Assembly: GCA_015178975.1 (NCBI GenBank)
Contig: WHVD01000024.1
Coordinates: forward strand, 558,001 to 622,000
Source: Hysterangium stoloniferum
Taxonomy: Eukaryota; Basidiomycota; Agaricomycetes; Hysterangiales; Hysterangiaceae
Direction: 5' to 3'
DNA length: 64,000 nt
Made by a program: the position numbers and the translations under genes. The notes under the pieces were generated by a model, which made no database searches, was not told the origin of the DNA, and was given only the letters and a program-made list of their open reading frames with translations. Of the stretch, positions 11,430 to 27,094 are shown piece by piece (within the stretch, counting starts at the first letter, position 1; each line of letters opens with the position of its first letter).

Positions 11430-12235
11430 ATAAAAACCAATACATTATACAGTCTCCACACTTGAGCCATGTATTTCGGCTGTTTCAGCCCTCCTAGCGA
11501 TCCTCCACCATTTGATGGGTCCTCCAAGCCTAGTGTGATTGTGACCAGTGTGACGACTGGTTGGTGGAGAAAGAAGCCAAGCTAAAAATAGAGACGATGT
11601 CTCCATATTAAATCCACAATTCAAAAAGCAGGGGTAAATAAATAATTTGATCTCCGGGACGTCCGAAAATCGGCTCAAATACTATACACGAGTCACGAAC
11701 CACAGCCCACAGCCTCTCATGACCGACATGAACATTAGCGACTTGCATGTCAGATTAAGCGACATCAAGAAGCATCCTTCCACCGCGTAACACAGGCGAT
11801 CCCCATCACACATCGATGCTTCGTTTCTCAACCGTCTGGTCTTTCTGCGTCTTTTGGCAAATAGAGGTTGTGTAGGGTGTCGGCCTATATGGTTTCATTA
11901 TATCTAAAACAATAAAGATAAATACTCTTATTTTTGGCCATAAATAATTCTGAATTATCGTCCTTCCGCTGATGTCAAAATGAAAAAAAATAGTTTACTG
12001 ATTTGTACTTTGACCATGCTCAGTGGGCTGCCTGATTTAACCCATGTATACCCAAACTATCACCAAACAGAAGGTGATTCACTGACTGACACATTGATTG
12101 GTACCAGTACTTCATTACAAGCTTATTGAACCATTGTAGTTTCCGCATTGACATTAAGCCAACCCATACTTTTTTTAATACATAATAAATGGAATTTTAT
12201 AGCTTGATCTATCTTAAGAAAACGCGTCAGGGTGT
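11430..12235. repeat. Family A upstream block, copy 1
   Basis: Reverse complement of 33560-34330. Shared landmarks include CTCCATATTAAATCCACAATTC, the AACCGTCTGGTCTTTCTGCGTC region and the ACCTTCTG/AGAAGGTGATTCACTGACTGAC segment. It lies immediately upstream of a family A gene in both loci, so it probably contains the promoter of the family. Confidence 0.7.
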
Positions 12236-14204
12236 GCGGGACATTTGACAATCACTATTCATCGCCTGAATAATTATCCATAAAAACTGCCCAGCATTTC
12301 TTGATGTTCCAAGTTTGGATGCATGGTTCCTAATGCTATCGATTGATATTTTTGGCCCTCTAATATTGTCCATTGGTATAACCTTGTTCCTTACCACCCC
12401 AGGTTTACTCTGCACTACAACCGAATCCAAGCACTTGAGAATAAAATCATCACTTCTACAACGACGATCTTGGCTTCACCAAACCTATTGTGGTCCGAAG
12501 CGGGATCACTCTCACAGCTGTGACACTCCTATCCATGTTCCTGTATTAGTACGTGTATCTGCCCTTCTTTCTCGCATTGCACCAGACTCATATTACTGCC
12601 ACAGCAACAATGTCAACACCGCCTCGCAAAGAATGTTATCAATCATCCTTCACCACTGCGTCTCGGATATGCAGTTCAAGGTGTTGGATATACTGATGGA
12701 TATGTCCATATTACTTGGCTACCAGCTCCCGCGTTTCAACCGAAGTTTTAGTCCCTTAGAGGCTGCCGTCACAGGATTTAAGCTATTGGCAAACATCGAC
12801 TTGAACCTGGAGCAGGCTGCAAGATTGTTCGGTTTGCTTCCAGTGAGTGATATGAAACGCTCCATATATTCGGTTTACTACAACGATGTGTGAGTGGCGG
12901 TGGCTATTATTTGTTACCTGTGATGTTGTCACTTACCGGTTCTGTTCCCGTTAGATTGCATCCATTCTCAAAAGGCAGCCTTGCGACTGTGTTGATGAGC
13001 AAGCCATTCAAAGGCGGACCCAGCAGCGTCGGGCACGTGCCACACGCGCTGCGTGTACACATCCAGGAGACAATCTGTTGTGAGCTCAAGCAACGGTCAG
13101 TGTTATATACAGTGATGAATAGTGAGATACTTGACAATTATTTTGATAGACATGCTGCGGTGATCGGCAATGCGTGTATTGCCTTGATATACATCGCTCT
13201 GGTATTCACACTGTTCGGCGCCATCGTGTACTTGATACACTCTCGTCTTCAAAACGCGCACATCAGACCTGAGCAGATCACGCGCTGGCGGTGGATGACG
13301 GGAATGTCAAGGCCATCAAGCCGGCTGATCACCCACTCGCTGTGGATGACGGGAATGTTAGAGAATATGGCCCACTCGTGCTGAATGGATCGCTGGTCAC
13401 AGGATCATCCCCCCAGTGGAATGTGCAAGGTTTGTCCCACGTCAGGTACTTACTGTCATCATATACTGACTTGACTTAATTTGAGCAGGACCCAATACTG
13501 GGACTTTCCATCCCCACATCGTTCCCAAGGCGAATACCACCATCCGCCCCAAGTCACAAACTGCCGGTAATGATATTGTGGATGTGGATGACGGTCACAT
13601 CAAAGGCTCCTATGAAGATCCGGAGTATACCCCACGTATCTCGTGGGAAGACAAAGGGAAGGTTGACCTTAGAGAGTATGGCCCTCTCATGCTGGATGGA
13701 TCGCTGTTCACGGGATCATTTGCCCAGCGCATTGTGCAAGGTTTGTTCGACTTCATTTAATTAATGTCATCGTATATTTATTTTACTTAATTTGAGCAGG
13801 ACCTAACGATGAGACGCTCCATCCCCACATCAGTCCCAAGACAAATACCACCACCCACCCCAAGTCACAAACTGCCGGTGATGATGGATCGGAGTATATG
13901 GTACCCGGTTCGTGTGGTGTATTTTTCCTTTTCACAATATTTTACTTAACTATCCTACTATTCACAGAATCTTCCCTTATCCACCACGACGATGAAGCCA
14001 CTGATCAGAAAGGGTTGGCCAGTACGATCACGCAGACAGACTTGTCTCCAGCAGTTGGTTCGTACACTTCATCCCTTTGCGAGGATCTATAAAAACTTAT
14101 CAAAATCCGCGGTAATTGCAGATATGCCTGTGACAGCGTTGCTCCCGGTTGTCCCATTCGTTCACCATGCTGTGTCTTGCCAACTCGACCCCCCCGCACG
14201 CTAG
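12236..14204 (+). pseudogene. Family A membrane protein, copy 1 (two frameshifts)
   Basis: Multi-exon gene of unknown function. Exon 1 (to 12889) encodes a hydrophobic segment around AWFLMLSIDIFGPLILSIGI and a helical region with LNLEQAARLFGLLPVSDMKR. Intron 12890-12954 has GTGAGT and TTAG ends. Exon 2 (12955-13429) encodes LHPFSKGSLATVLMSKPF, then a clear transmembrane segment from ACIALIY to AIVYLIH. Further introns at 13430-13488, 13741-13799, 13908-13967 and 14058-14121 keep phase. The C-terminal part is internally repetitive (REYGPLxLxGSLxTGS twice; HPHIxPKxNTT with PKSQTAG twice). Compared with copy 2 (31870-33560, minus) there is a one-base insertion near 12275 and a frame change near 13275, so the copy is probably inactive. 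I do not recognise the family; one C-terminal and one N-terminal membrane segment suggest an integral membrane protein. Confidence 0.6.
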
Positions 14205-14900
14205 CGCTACCCCCACCGCGATGGACAGTGAAGGGAACAATATCCATGGATACCGACAAGGTAGTGACTCCTTCATTCTAATGTGTCATTGATTAAATTG
14301 ATATTTTGTGCAAATATAGAAGTCTATGCAGACACGTCGTCTAGGGGCATCTGGGGCGGCTCATCATCTAGTACGCAGTACGTTGCACCACTCTTTTCTC
14401 TCATACGTCCTTAACTTGCATTAAATTCAGTAACTGCCCTCACACGACGGTACTTGGCATGGTGCGCTTGCCGGCCGAGCTATTCAGCAGCCCAGATCCT
14501 GTGCCGAAGCAAAGGTCTTCACCTGCTGACTTCCCTGACTTCAAATGTGAGGAATTACCTCCTTAGTTGTGACTTATTTTAATCTCACATGAAACGCAAA
14601 AGTGACGACCACCCTAGCGGTCGCAGCTCCTAAAGTGACACCAAGCACAAGGTCTCCAACCGATGGACATCCCAGGCGTCCTTACCGGGACGAAACCGAA
14701 TCTGACGGGTCGCCTGCATCAATTAATAACCCTAAGAACCAGTGCCGGTATAAAGGACATGGTGATAGTTCCCATTTCTCAAACAATCCGTCTTCCGAGG
14801 TGGGAACGTCTTCGGGTTGCAGGTGAATCCCGTCGGCTATATATCTTACACCAACTAACATTGACTTCTTAGCAGAAAAAAGCGTTTCAAACATAAGTAG
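14167..14900 (+). CDS. Hypothetical small basic protein, four introns
   Basis: Starting at ATG 14167 (alternative ATG 14221), the exons 14167-14260, 14320-14378, 14431-14546, 14603-14822 and 14876-14900 join with canonical GT-AG introns and unbroken phase to a TAG at 14898-14900. The protein is serine/proline rich and probably disordered, with VYADTSSRGIWGG near the start, LPAELFSSPDPVPKQRSSPA in the middle and a basic end KKRFKHK. No known domain. It overlaps the last exon of family A copy 1 in another frame, so it could be an alternative 3' part of that locus; the phase closure over four introns is the main support. Confidence 0.5.
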
Positions 14901-15121
14901 TTAACAGCTCATCCCCTTTACGATGGAAAGAGAAAGGCGAGGCGAGAGAAGGCCTTTAATAACAGAGGAGAACCGCCAACACGGTTAGACAAGTATGATT
15001 TCGTGTCATTAATCTTGGCGATTATACTTACCTGTTTCCATCTAGGCAAGTGGCTAATGCCTCAGTGCGACAGCATTTACGCCTGAAGTGAGGTGGCAAC
15101 AGGTTGGAAAACCAGTACCGC

Positions 15122-15641
15122 ATGTCCAACGACCCACCGCAACATTCGGCAAAGACACTTGGCGGACCTCTACCTGCTCGGATGGAACCATTGCCTCGGG
15201 CTGCGCCCCCACCACAACGTAACCGACGGCGGAAAGAGAAGCAAGCCGATCAACCAGGGGCAGAAGCGAAATCAGGGGCAAGAGAGGAGGCGGCGGCGGA
15301 AGAATAGTAGGGGCAGCGGCGGACGCGGAGTAGTGGCAGCGGGAAGACATAATTCTTTCTTTTCCAGTTCTCCTCCTCCTCCTTCTTTTTTTCGATATTT
15401 CTACTTCTTTCTCTTCATCCATCTTCTGCTTCATGGGCTAGTGGGGTCACTCGGTTGGTTCTGGCTCGTATCTTTGAGAACGGGGTGCGTTGTTTTATAA
15501 CCTTTCTCGATATGCTGACCCATTCATGGTCGTTTAGCTGTGTCTGTTGGTGAGTACTGTGTCTTCCGTGTTTCCTAGCCGAATACCTGCTGTGAAAGCA
15601 CTTGAGCCGTCACTGAGGAGGTGCTGCGCGGTGGATAATTA
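15122..15641 (+). CDS. Hypothetical protein with one membrane segment
   Basis: From ATG 15122 the first exon (to 15306) encodes a proline-, arginine- and glutamate-rich stretch including RAAPPPQRNRRRKEKQ. An intron 15307-15367 (GTAGGG, TTTTCCAG) joins in phase to an exon to 15484. This exon encodes a hydrophobic helix (FFRYFYFFLFIHLLLHGLVG) after a short poly-proline. A possible 12-base exon at 15538-15549 and an exon from 15579 lead to a TAA near 15641. An alternative start at 14923 would need an intron that runs into a stop. No family recognised; gene ends uncertain. Confidence 0.4.
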
Positions 15642-15930
15642 AACGTACGTCCAGCTCCTAAACCGTCGTAGTCCTGTCTAATGTTATCTTCCCTCTTTCT
15701 TCGTCTTTCAGCGGCTTGGTCACGGGTCATCCACGCAAGGCCTTGCGTGCAATTCCTGATTGCTGAAGTACGTAGCACTTCATTTGTTTTGGTCTCGTCT
15801 AACGCAATTGTTTCAGTACCGTAACCGAGGCACGACTGCGTCAGCACCCACTTCTGCCAATTCGACCAAGTACTGAGCCGACTCAAGGTTCGCTGGTGGA
15901 CCTGAGGGAATGTTCAAAATTAACACCCAG

Positions 15931-16373
15931 TGAGCTGTCTACTATCTTATGTATTGGGTAAGTTAGACACTAACACCTCTATACACCTATCTATTTCTTT
16001 GCAGGAAGTCAATATCGGGTTACTAATTCCGATTTCGCCCTCCCGCGACAGCTCTGTTAGCGGCGTACCTCGGACTGTCTCAGCTGGGATGCGTACAATC
16101 CGGCGAGTGGCGGCCCTGCAACGATGTAACTGTAAGTTCCTCTCGCTCCCGTACAGTGATTTTGCCGTCCTGAGCTGATCCGATCTTCAGCGGTCCCAAA
16201 TAACGTTTTGGTTGTCCATCGCCAGCACTCCCCCTCTGTGGCAGTCTCAGAGTGTAGCACGGTTATCAGCCCTACCGAAACTCTGGTAAGCTTCCGTTCA
16301 TGATAAACATTTTGAGACTGCATTTTGACATCTTGTTTAGATGACACATAAGTACCAACAAACAGACCTTTAA
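15931..16373 (+). CDS. 3' exons of an unrecognised gene
   Basis: Exons 16005-16131, 16191-16285 and 16341-16373 join with introns GTAAGT...TTCAG and GTAAGC...TTTAG and keep one reading frame to TAA at 16371-16373. Key stretches are VNIGLLIPISPSRDSS, RTIRRVAALQRCN and MTHKYQQTDL. The connection to exons further 5' (possible exons at 15817-15887 and 15931-15957) is unresolved because the frames clash. The last two exons have a paralogue on the minus strand at 63881-64000. No domain recognised. Confidence 0.45.
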
Positions 16374-16562
16374 ATCCAGCCATGTTCTTGAAGTTAACGA
16401 GTTGAACCAAGCCGCGTTTTACCCTTGTCCAAACCAAATATTTTCATTCTTTTTGTTGACTTTCTCTGATTGCATCATTTTTTGTTCTGTTTCTTTTGGG
16501 TTTGGTTCCGATTACTTACCACTTGCTCTGCTGCCGACTGCTCTCAGACCATGAAGCTTATT
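16247..16562. repeat. Segment duplicated at the right window edge
   Basis: Reverse complement matches 63680-64000 over at least 310 bases, covering the last two exons of the gene above and about 190 bases downstream. The duplication runs past the window end, so its full length is unknown. Confidence 0.75.
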
Positions 16563-16564
16563 GA

Positions 16565-16771
16565 AAGGCTGCTGTCTAATGCAGCCTTACATTGGCATCA
16601 GTCCAGACGTTGATAGGACCAAACTGTATTCCTCGAGAACGGCGAGTACGGTACACGATGATGACGGTAAGTAAAACGATATGAAAAAACTACTATGCGC
16701 GTCTGTGATAACGTAATCAGTATGTCGTAAGCCACCAGGCTTACACTTATCGTGCTTAAACATAAAATGTA
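16565..16771. other. Non-coding interval
   Basis: No gene seen between the duplicated segment and the peptidase fragment. Confidence 0.4.
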
Positions 16772-17056
16772 CTATTTGTAGTTTGTGAATAATTCAATGC
16801 TACAACTCGACGATCTGGTCATAAAATATGGTATTCCATGCGTTGAAACGAAGGTGGTGAACACCAGGGGGTATTCGTGGTTGCCACCTGGACCACCGTG
16901 AAGAGTTACCAAGGGACTTTTCTTGGACCCCAGATCGCGAACAATCTTGTACCACGACTTGCAAGGTTTTCCTGCAGCTACGACATAAAATTCAGCATCG
17001 CCCTCAGTGACTTTGGCCAGGGCATCGTGGGTGATGGTTATGCCCGCTATTGAGAT
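16772..17056 (-). pseudogene. S33 prolyl aminopeptidase / L-amino-acid amidase fragment
   Basis: An open minus-strand frame of about 94 codons reads TEGDAEFYVVAAGKPCKSWY, then IVRDLGSKKSPLVTLHGGPG and later VSTHGIP. The order of a KSWYK-like segment, PLVxLHGGPG and HGIP is the N-terminal signature of fungal alpha/beta hydrolases of the proline iminopeptidase family, where HGGPG forms the oxyanion hole. After HGIP the expected FYDQ continues only in a shifted frame (TTTTATGACCAG), followed by a stop, and no nucleophile GxSxGG region follows. This is therefore a truncated, frameshifted relic of a cellular gene. Confidence 0.65.
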
Positions 17057-17160
17057 TCATTCACACTGCTACTTATAGCCTGAATTCGAATAAAACACAG
17101 CTGTACCGATGTATTTGAGCCGTTTCTCACCAAATCTCACCACTAAACAGTTGCAGTTTA

Positions 17161-18085
17161 CTATTGATGCACGGTAAGTTCCTTCACAGACATGTCAGGC
17201 ACGTCACATGGGTTTTCTACGATCGGTGCAAAGAGGACAATAAATCTGACCCTGTCCACATAGGTCTCACAGGCAACTTCTGTGCAATATTCCCAATAGC
17301 ATGCATTTGCATTTTGAGCCTTGAGGCACATATGGGACAGTGTTTTTGGTTTGCCATCTTCACCTTTTGAGACTTTGTCCTTAAGGTGGGATGGCAGACT
17401 GGCATAGAACTGGTGGCAGAGAGCAGGATCGCCCCATTGACAAGCTGCAAAATTTTTGAGTTGGACAATATAGTCCATGATGTGCTGGCTGTCCTTCATA
17501 CAAAGATTGGTGAGGCTATTCTCAGCTTCTCAAGTCAGGTCATATGGGCCAAAGTTTGTTTCTAGCTCCTCTACAAACACATTCCAATCTTCAAGCCAAG
17601 TCAGCTCTTCCTCAGAAAGTGCCAGTTTGAACCATTTCCACATGGATCCCAAGAGGTATGAAAGTGTGTAATTGACTTTTTGGGAGTCTGTGGAGAATGC
17701 AGCAGATTGATCATGGAAATTAAAGGTGACATTGCATGAGGAAGGTGGAAAGTTTGCTGGGATTGGAACCTGTGAAGGGTTCCAGAACATTGACTTTTGA
17801 CCATGGAGGTTCCAGATCCTTTTTCTTGCCTTTCCCAAGCATGTGATTCATCAATCTTTCTAAAATTATTGCTAACAACTTGGAAGTGGGATCTGAAAGT
17901 GGCAGTCGGTCATTAGGCAGAGAATTTTCAACACCCTTGCCCTTGTTGGGGGCCATGGACTTGTCCTCATGCTCAGAATCATCTGGGTTTTCCAGGAGTT
18001 CTTCAATATGGGCTTCATGCATGGTGTCTGGCTGGTTTGTGAGTGTCTGACTGGTATATAAAGTAAGTGGGGAATGAAGAGTCAA
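17161..18085 (-). pseudogene. Ty3/gypsy-type Gag pseudogene
   Basis: From M at 18085 on the minus strand the frame contains an acidic N-terminus, then KVNVLEPFTGSNPSKLSTFL. After a frameshift near 17725 it continues with NYTLSYLLGSMWKWFKLALS and WNVFVEELETNFGP. An in-frame TGA at 17530-17532 is followed in the same frame by EAENSLTNLC, YIVQLKNFA and LPSHLKDKVS, ending at 17161. This is the capsid region of fungal gypsy Gag. No zinc knuckle, protease or reverse transcriptase follows, so it is a 3'-truncated element. It lies 84 bases downstream of the LTR at 18169, fixing the sense of that LTR family as minus here. Confidence 0.8.
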
Positions 18086-18168
18086 AGGTCCAGGTAATAA
18101 TTCCTGTATGGGTGCCTTTCTTCTTGGTGGAATATTGACACAATCTGTGAGTCCAGATCATAAAATAC

Positions 18169-19040
18169 TGTTAAGAGACATGCATGCAAAGCTTAGTGGA
18201 GTGTCTCCAGAGAAACCTGCAGATAATCCAGTAGGACTTGGCTTCAGCTTATAGGCTGCACCCTCATGAGATCGTAGTGTCCAGTTTCAAACAGGCAGAT
18301 GGGAAACCTGGGGAGTCCAGGTGTAGTCAATAGGTTGGTATGTTGAAGGACCAGTCAAAAAGCCCATGGGATCCAATGAGGTTGATAGCAAACATCGCAA
18401 GATGAGAGATGGGAATGGAGTGGAGACCAGTCAGAAAGTCTGCAGACTCTGACGAGGCCCATAATGTTGTGGGATGGGGATGGAGTGGGTATATGCTAAG
18501 TAACTGGGGGAGGACTTAGTCTGAAAACTTAGTTGATTTTCTGACCAGATTGTATGTACAACATTAGCTAGTTTATATAGACTGTAGAATGTATGCAATA
18601 CCAAATCCAGTAATAATAAGATCCAAACAAGTAATCATAAAATGAGATAAGTAAACACCAAATTAGGTGTTAGGAATGAAATGGAGGTAGAGTCCAAAAC
18701 ATGACAGGTCATTAGACCATAACAGGAATGGGGCTTGGGTTATCCAGGCAGAGCCTGGTGACTGGTGCATGGAATGGGGTCAGACATAGACAGGCTTTGA
18801 TATGTGCAGGTCCCAGCAGGGTCTGGTGACTGATGTGCAAGACACAGGGGGTCAGGTGTAGACAGGCTATACATGTGTGGGTTCTGGCGGAGTCCAATGA
18901 CTGATGCATGAGACACAGAGGGTCAGGCATAGACAGGCTTAATGTCCAGGTCCCAGTGGGTTTTCCAGTTTAGCTGTAACTTGGTATAGTGAGTTGGGTG
19001 CATGTAGGATGGGGTTGGAGCCCAGCAGGCTTTCCAGTCC
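18169..19040 (-). mobile_element. 5' LTR of the gag remnant
   Basis: Plus-strand ends are TGTTAAG at 18169 and CAGTCCTAAGACA at about 19040. It shares with the other LTRs the motif GGACTTGGCTTCAGCTTA followed by TAGGCTGCACCC. Read in the sense of the adjacent gag this gives a CCTATAAGCTGAAGCC stretch, a plausible TATA element. Internal ~63 bp tandem units (GACTGATGxxxxAGACACAG...GTAGACAGGC) at 18770-18960 explain length differences among LTRs. The upper end is diverged and abuts an inverted LTR fragment. Confidence 0.7.
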
Positions 19041-19150
19041 TAAGACATCACAATCTCACAAGGGTGCAGCCTATAAGCTGAAGCCAAGTCCTACCAGATT
19101 ATCCATGGGTTTCTCTGGAAACCCTCTGTGAGCCTGCACAACCCTTAACA
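19041..19150 (+). mobile_element. Inverted LTR end fragment
   Basis: Reads as the reverse complement of the first ~110 bases of the same LTR family: it contains GCCTATAAGCTGAAGCCAAG and ends CCCTTAACA at 19150. It sits head-on against the LTR at 18169-19040, giving a palindromic junction. Confidence 0.65.
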
Positions 19151-19776
19151 GCAATAATAAATCAACATGACACAGGGGGTGAAAATAAGATAAATATGAG
19201 ACAGTTAAATATACAAAATGGTTGGAAGACATGGTCACATTAAAATAAACATTATCAAAAAATAAACCTGCACTGCCACAGATATATCATCATCATGAGT
19301 ACACATGAGCCTTAATCTTCAACAGAGCTAAAGTTATTGAGGGACCCAAAAAGGCAGCAGAGGCCCATCAAACAAAAGGTTCTAAATATAGACAATAGAC
19401 TTCCATTGTTCACTGGATTCTGATTTGGTGGATTCTAACTCTGTTGCCTTTTTGAATCCTTAGATGTATTACTTCCCTGTCTAGGTATGTGAATGAATGG
19501 TAAGATATGAAAATTGACTACATTGAATTTGCCTGGATACAACGATACTCACCTGCATTGGATGTGATCTGTCATGACCATACCATTGATAATCTTGGTC
19601 GAATTGCTAGGTTGCTTGGCTCTGTTGTTTGGTGTACTGTTAATTAACAGATTCTGCCAGTTAGACATCCTGGCCAGTACAATCATGAAATTTAGTAGAT
19701 GCAGCATGACGCCGAGAATTGGTGGGGTTGGTGGGGTTGGTGATTCTTTTCTTTTTCTAATGGAGCATTATATTGG
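19151..19776. other. AT-rich interval
   Basis: No repeat or gene firmly identified. A plus-strand frame at 19574-19810 starts with a hydrophobic segment (IPLIILVELLGCLALLFGVL) but has no other support. Confidence 0.35.
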
Positions 19777-20463
19777 TCAAGGCAAGCGCATATCGACTGG
19801 CTTTCCATAGAATAGAAGGTCTTGACGTGACACATCTATATTACTAATGAGGCTCACCCGTGGAAAGTTAGTGATTTCTTCAAGTGAGCCATAAGTGACA
19901 GGTTCGTGGTTGCTATCGTACTGGATAATGTATCCGCCGGGGCGGGAATAGAAAAAGTCAACTTCGAAGAACATTTCACTTACCATGGTGGAACTCCCAC
20001 GGAAATTGAGTGTGGTAGCGTGCGAGCAACCCATTGTGTCGTACATCGCGTATTCGTGTCATCAAACAAGCACACGGTCTCTTTACTATTTGGGCAACCG
20101 TATATAGCGTACAAGTACTAAACAGCCCCGATATGCGATATGTGCCTTTAATATGACCGTCGCACCTATTATCTGCAAAAGCCTTGGGGTCGAGATGGGC
20201 GATGGTGCCTTGACAGCAATAGCTCGAAGCTAGATACAAATTAGATGTACTAAAAATCACATAGACATGTCGTAATACTTCAAGATCCCCCGGATTGTCG
20301 ATAATGACCTGTTTGTGGTGAACTTGGTAATAGCGTTCACCTCATGCAATGTTTGGACCTGATGTCCAGGAGCCCTCCACAGAAACGAGATGTCAAGTGG
20401 AATTAAAGTAGTATTGCCATGCACCTTTGGTTGAATGGGTGAATTGAGGAAAAGTGGTAACAA
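19777..20463 (-). CDS. Unrecognised gene, divergent from ISWI
   Basis: Three minus-strand segments read in order from 20463: an exon with PLDISFLWRAPGHQVQTLHE, a segment with GTIAHLDPKAFADNRCDGH, and one with EMFFEVDFFYSRPGGYIIQY and TNFPRVSLISNIDVSRQDLL ending at 19777. Candidate introns lie near 20110 and 19985 but phases are not fully resolved. Codon-like composition differs from the flanking AT-rich sequence. I do not recognise the protein, and it may be a partial or decayed gene. About 500 bases separate its start from the first ISWI exon, so a shared promoter region is possible. Confidence 0.35.
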
Positions 20464-20759
20464 TATTAATTTGTCATTCCCATCTGCACTGTCGGTTCAG
20501 AACAACTACTACTAAATAATTAACGTGTATTGTTATAATAAATATTGGGCTCAAATTATGCAATTTGCGTGTTAGGAACATTTTTCTTCAAATCTATCGC
20601 TGCGTCCTCCTTGGAATTTTTAAGATTTAGATTGAAGGATTTTTCAGTCCGCCACCTGAACGTAGAATTTATTGAGTTGTCACGTCTGTCACAGCCTCAT
20701 AGATTCCTCTTCTCTTCCACTAGCACCCCCATCATCAACCGCGACTAAATACTTTCATG

Positions 20760-20959
20760 AATATGAGTGTACGTAGTCCTATCTTATAAATCGTACCAGG
20801 CAATCTAATTTCATTGATACAGACTCTCCCACCGCCCTGCTATCGAAAAGGACAAATTAAGTGATGTCCTCGCCGATAGCAATGACATCTCTCGCCAGGT
20901 AAAGTCTTTTTTTCACGTCATATACGTGTCTTCTATGTTTCGACTTAATATTTTATTAG
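20760..20959 (+). promoter_or_regulatory. ISWI 5' leader / possible first exon
   Basis: A segment at about 20822-20898 between AG and GTAAAG reads LSHRPAIEKDKLSDVLADSN in phase with the next exon, so it looks coding. The preceding ATGs at 20755 and 20761 cannot be joined to it in frame by any obvious GT donor. Either the initiator exon lies elsewhere or the 5' end has mutated and translation starts at 20960. Confidence 0.4.
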
Positions 20960-25392
<4,433 letters not shown>

Positions 25393-26233
25393 CAAGCAAG
25401 AATACCCCTTGCACCTGTCACAATTGTCACAAAAACATACAAGACTATTTTTGATGAAGCTTTTAACCTGACTTCAACAATTTGACTTGAAAATCCTTGG
25501 CGGACTACAAGGATATCCAGGAAATCAGGGAATAATTAAAATAAAAAACAATAAATCAAAATGAAATAGAATAAATCAAAATAAAATACAATAAAGCTTA
25601 ATGAAATAGAATAATTCAAAATAAAATACAATAAAGCTTAATGAATGCTCATGAATTCTCTGTCAATCAATGCCCAACCCATACTCTACCCATGCTCCAT
25701 CCTAAACCCTAAATACTTCTCAAACAATTCTCACACAATTCTAAAACCATTGTCATCAATTCTCACTCAATACTCCATCAATTCTCAATCTTATCAATGC
25801 TCTATCAATTCTAAGTCAATTCCAGTAACATCGACTCAATTTCTGATCTTTGTGTTCCAAGCTGTTAAGATCCCAGTCATTTGGCCCCCTGCAGCCTTGT
25901 TTTTCCTTCCCCACCCTCCGGCATCCTGCCATCAGTATCCCTGACCATGGTGTCACTGCCCACAGCAACTCAACATTTGTTTCACTATAGTTTTCCCATT
26001 TTATCATCCCATCCCATCTCCATCCAAATGCTCTCCCATCACCCATTCTACTTGTAAATGTTATTTGGCATCTCATACCCTCTAAAATACTTTTACTACA
26101 TCATATTTAGTTCTATTCTGATCCCTACCCCTTCCTGTGCTTCCTTTTCAAGCTATTCGTTGCTTGTGTGACATCACATATATGACACATGACTGTGAAC
26201 AGTCTTTTAAGCTGTTCATCATTTGTGTGATGT
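25393..26233. repeat. Low-complexity AT interval downstream of ISWI
   Basis: 25540-25645 is a two-to-three-copy tandem of an AAAATAAAATACAATAAAGC unit, and 25660-25820 is rich in CAATTCT/CAATACT units. The remainder to 26233 is unassigned. No gene seen. Confidence 0.6.
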
Positions 26234-27094
26234 TGTTAAGGGTTGTGTAGGCTCATGGAGGGTTTCTGGAGAAACCCACAGATATTCTGGTAGGACTTGG
26301 CTTCAGCTTATAGGCTGTGCCCTTACAAGATTGTGGTGTCCAATTTCAGACAGGTGGTCAGAAAACCCAGGGAGTCTGGGTGTAGTTGATAGGTCAGTAG
26401 GTCAGAGGTCAGTAGGTTGGAGGTTGATAGGTTGGAGGTTGATAGGTCAAAAGACCAGTCAGAAAGCCTGCAGGCTGTGATGAGGTCGATAGCATTGGGT
26501 GAGATAGATAAGAGGTGGGGATGGAGTGGAATATGTTAAGTAACTGGTGGAGAACTTAGTCAATTTTCTGACCAGATTGTATGTACAAACATTGTCAGGG
26601 TATATAGACTGTGGAATGTATGCAATACCAAATCTGGTTGTAATTAAAGACAAAACAGGCAATCATGAAACAAGAGTAGTAAACACCAAACTAGGTATTA
26701 GGGATGGAACAGAATGGGAGCAGGGTCTGAAACATGCCAGGTCATTTGACCATAATGGGATTGGGGCTCTGTTAGAGAGCTGACAGGTTGTCCAGGGAGT
26801 GTGGTGAACTGGTACTTGGAACAGGGTCAGATATAGAGAGGGTTAACATGTGTGGGTCCTGGTGGGTATTCTGATGACTGGTACATGAGATGCAGAGGGT
26901 TGGGCATAGACAGGTTTGACATCTGGGTCCTGGCAGATTTTCCAGTTGTGAACCTCAACTTGGGTATAAGAGTTGGGTGCATGTAGGGTGGGGTCCAGAT
27001 GCCAGCAGGTATTCTGGTTAGCTGTAACCTGGTATAGAGAGTCAGGTGCATGTAGGATGGGGTCCAGAGCCTGGTAGGTTTTCCGGTCCTAACA
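26234..27094 (-). mobile_element. Solo LTR, 861 bp, with TSD GATGT
   Basis: Begins TGTTAAGGGTTG and ends GGTCCTAACA. It is flanked on both sides by GATGT (26229-26233 and 27095-27099), a perfect 5 bp target duplication. It shares the GGACTTGGCTTCAGCTTA hallmark at ~26296. No internal coding sequence, so it arose by LTR-LTR recombination. Sense strand is inferred from the gag-linked LTR at 18.2 kb. Confidence 0.9.

Noticed and set aside
12227-12430. Minus-strand 67-codon frame
   Set aside because: Antisense of the conserved first exon of family A.
15054-15434. 126-codon minus-strand frame rich in arginine and proline
   Set aside because: It is antisense to the spliced plus-strand gene at 15122-15641, and its composition mirrors the low-complexity exon.
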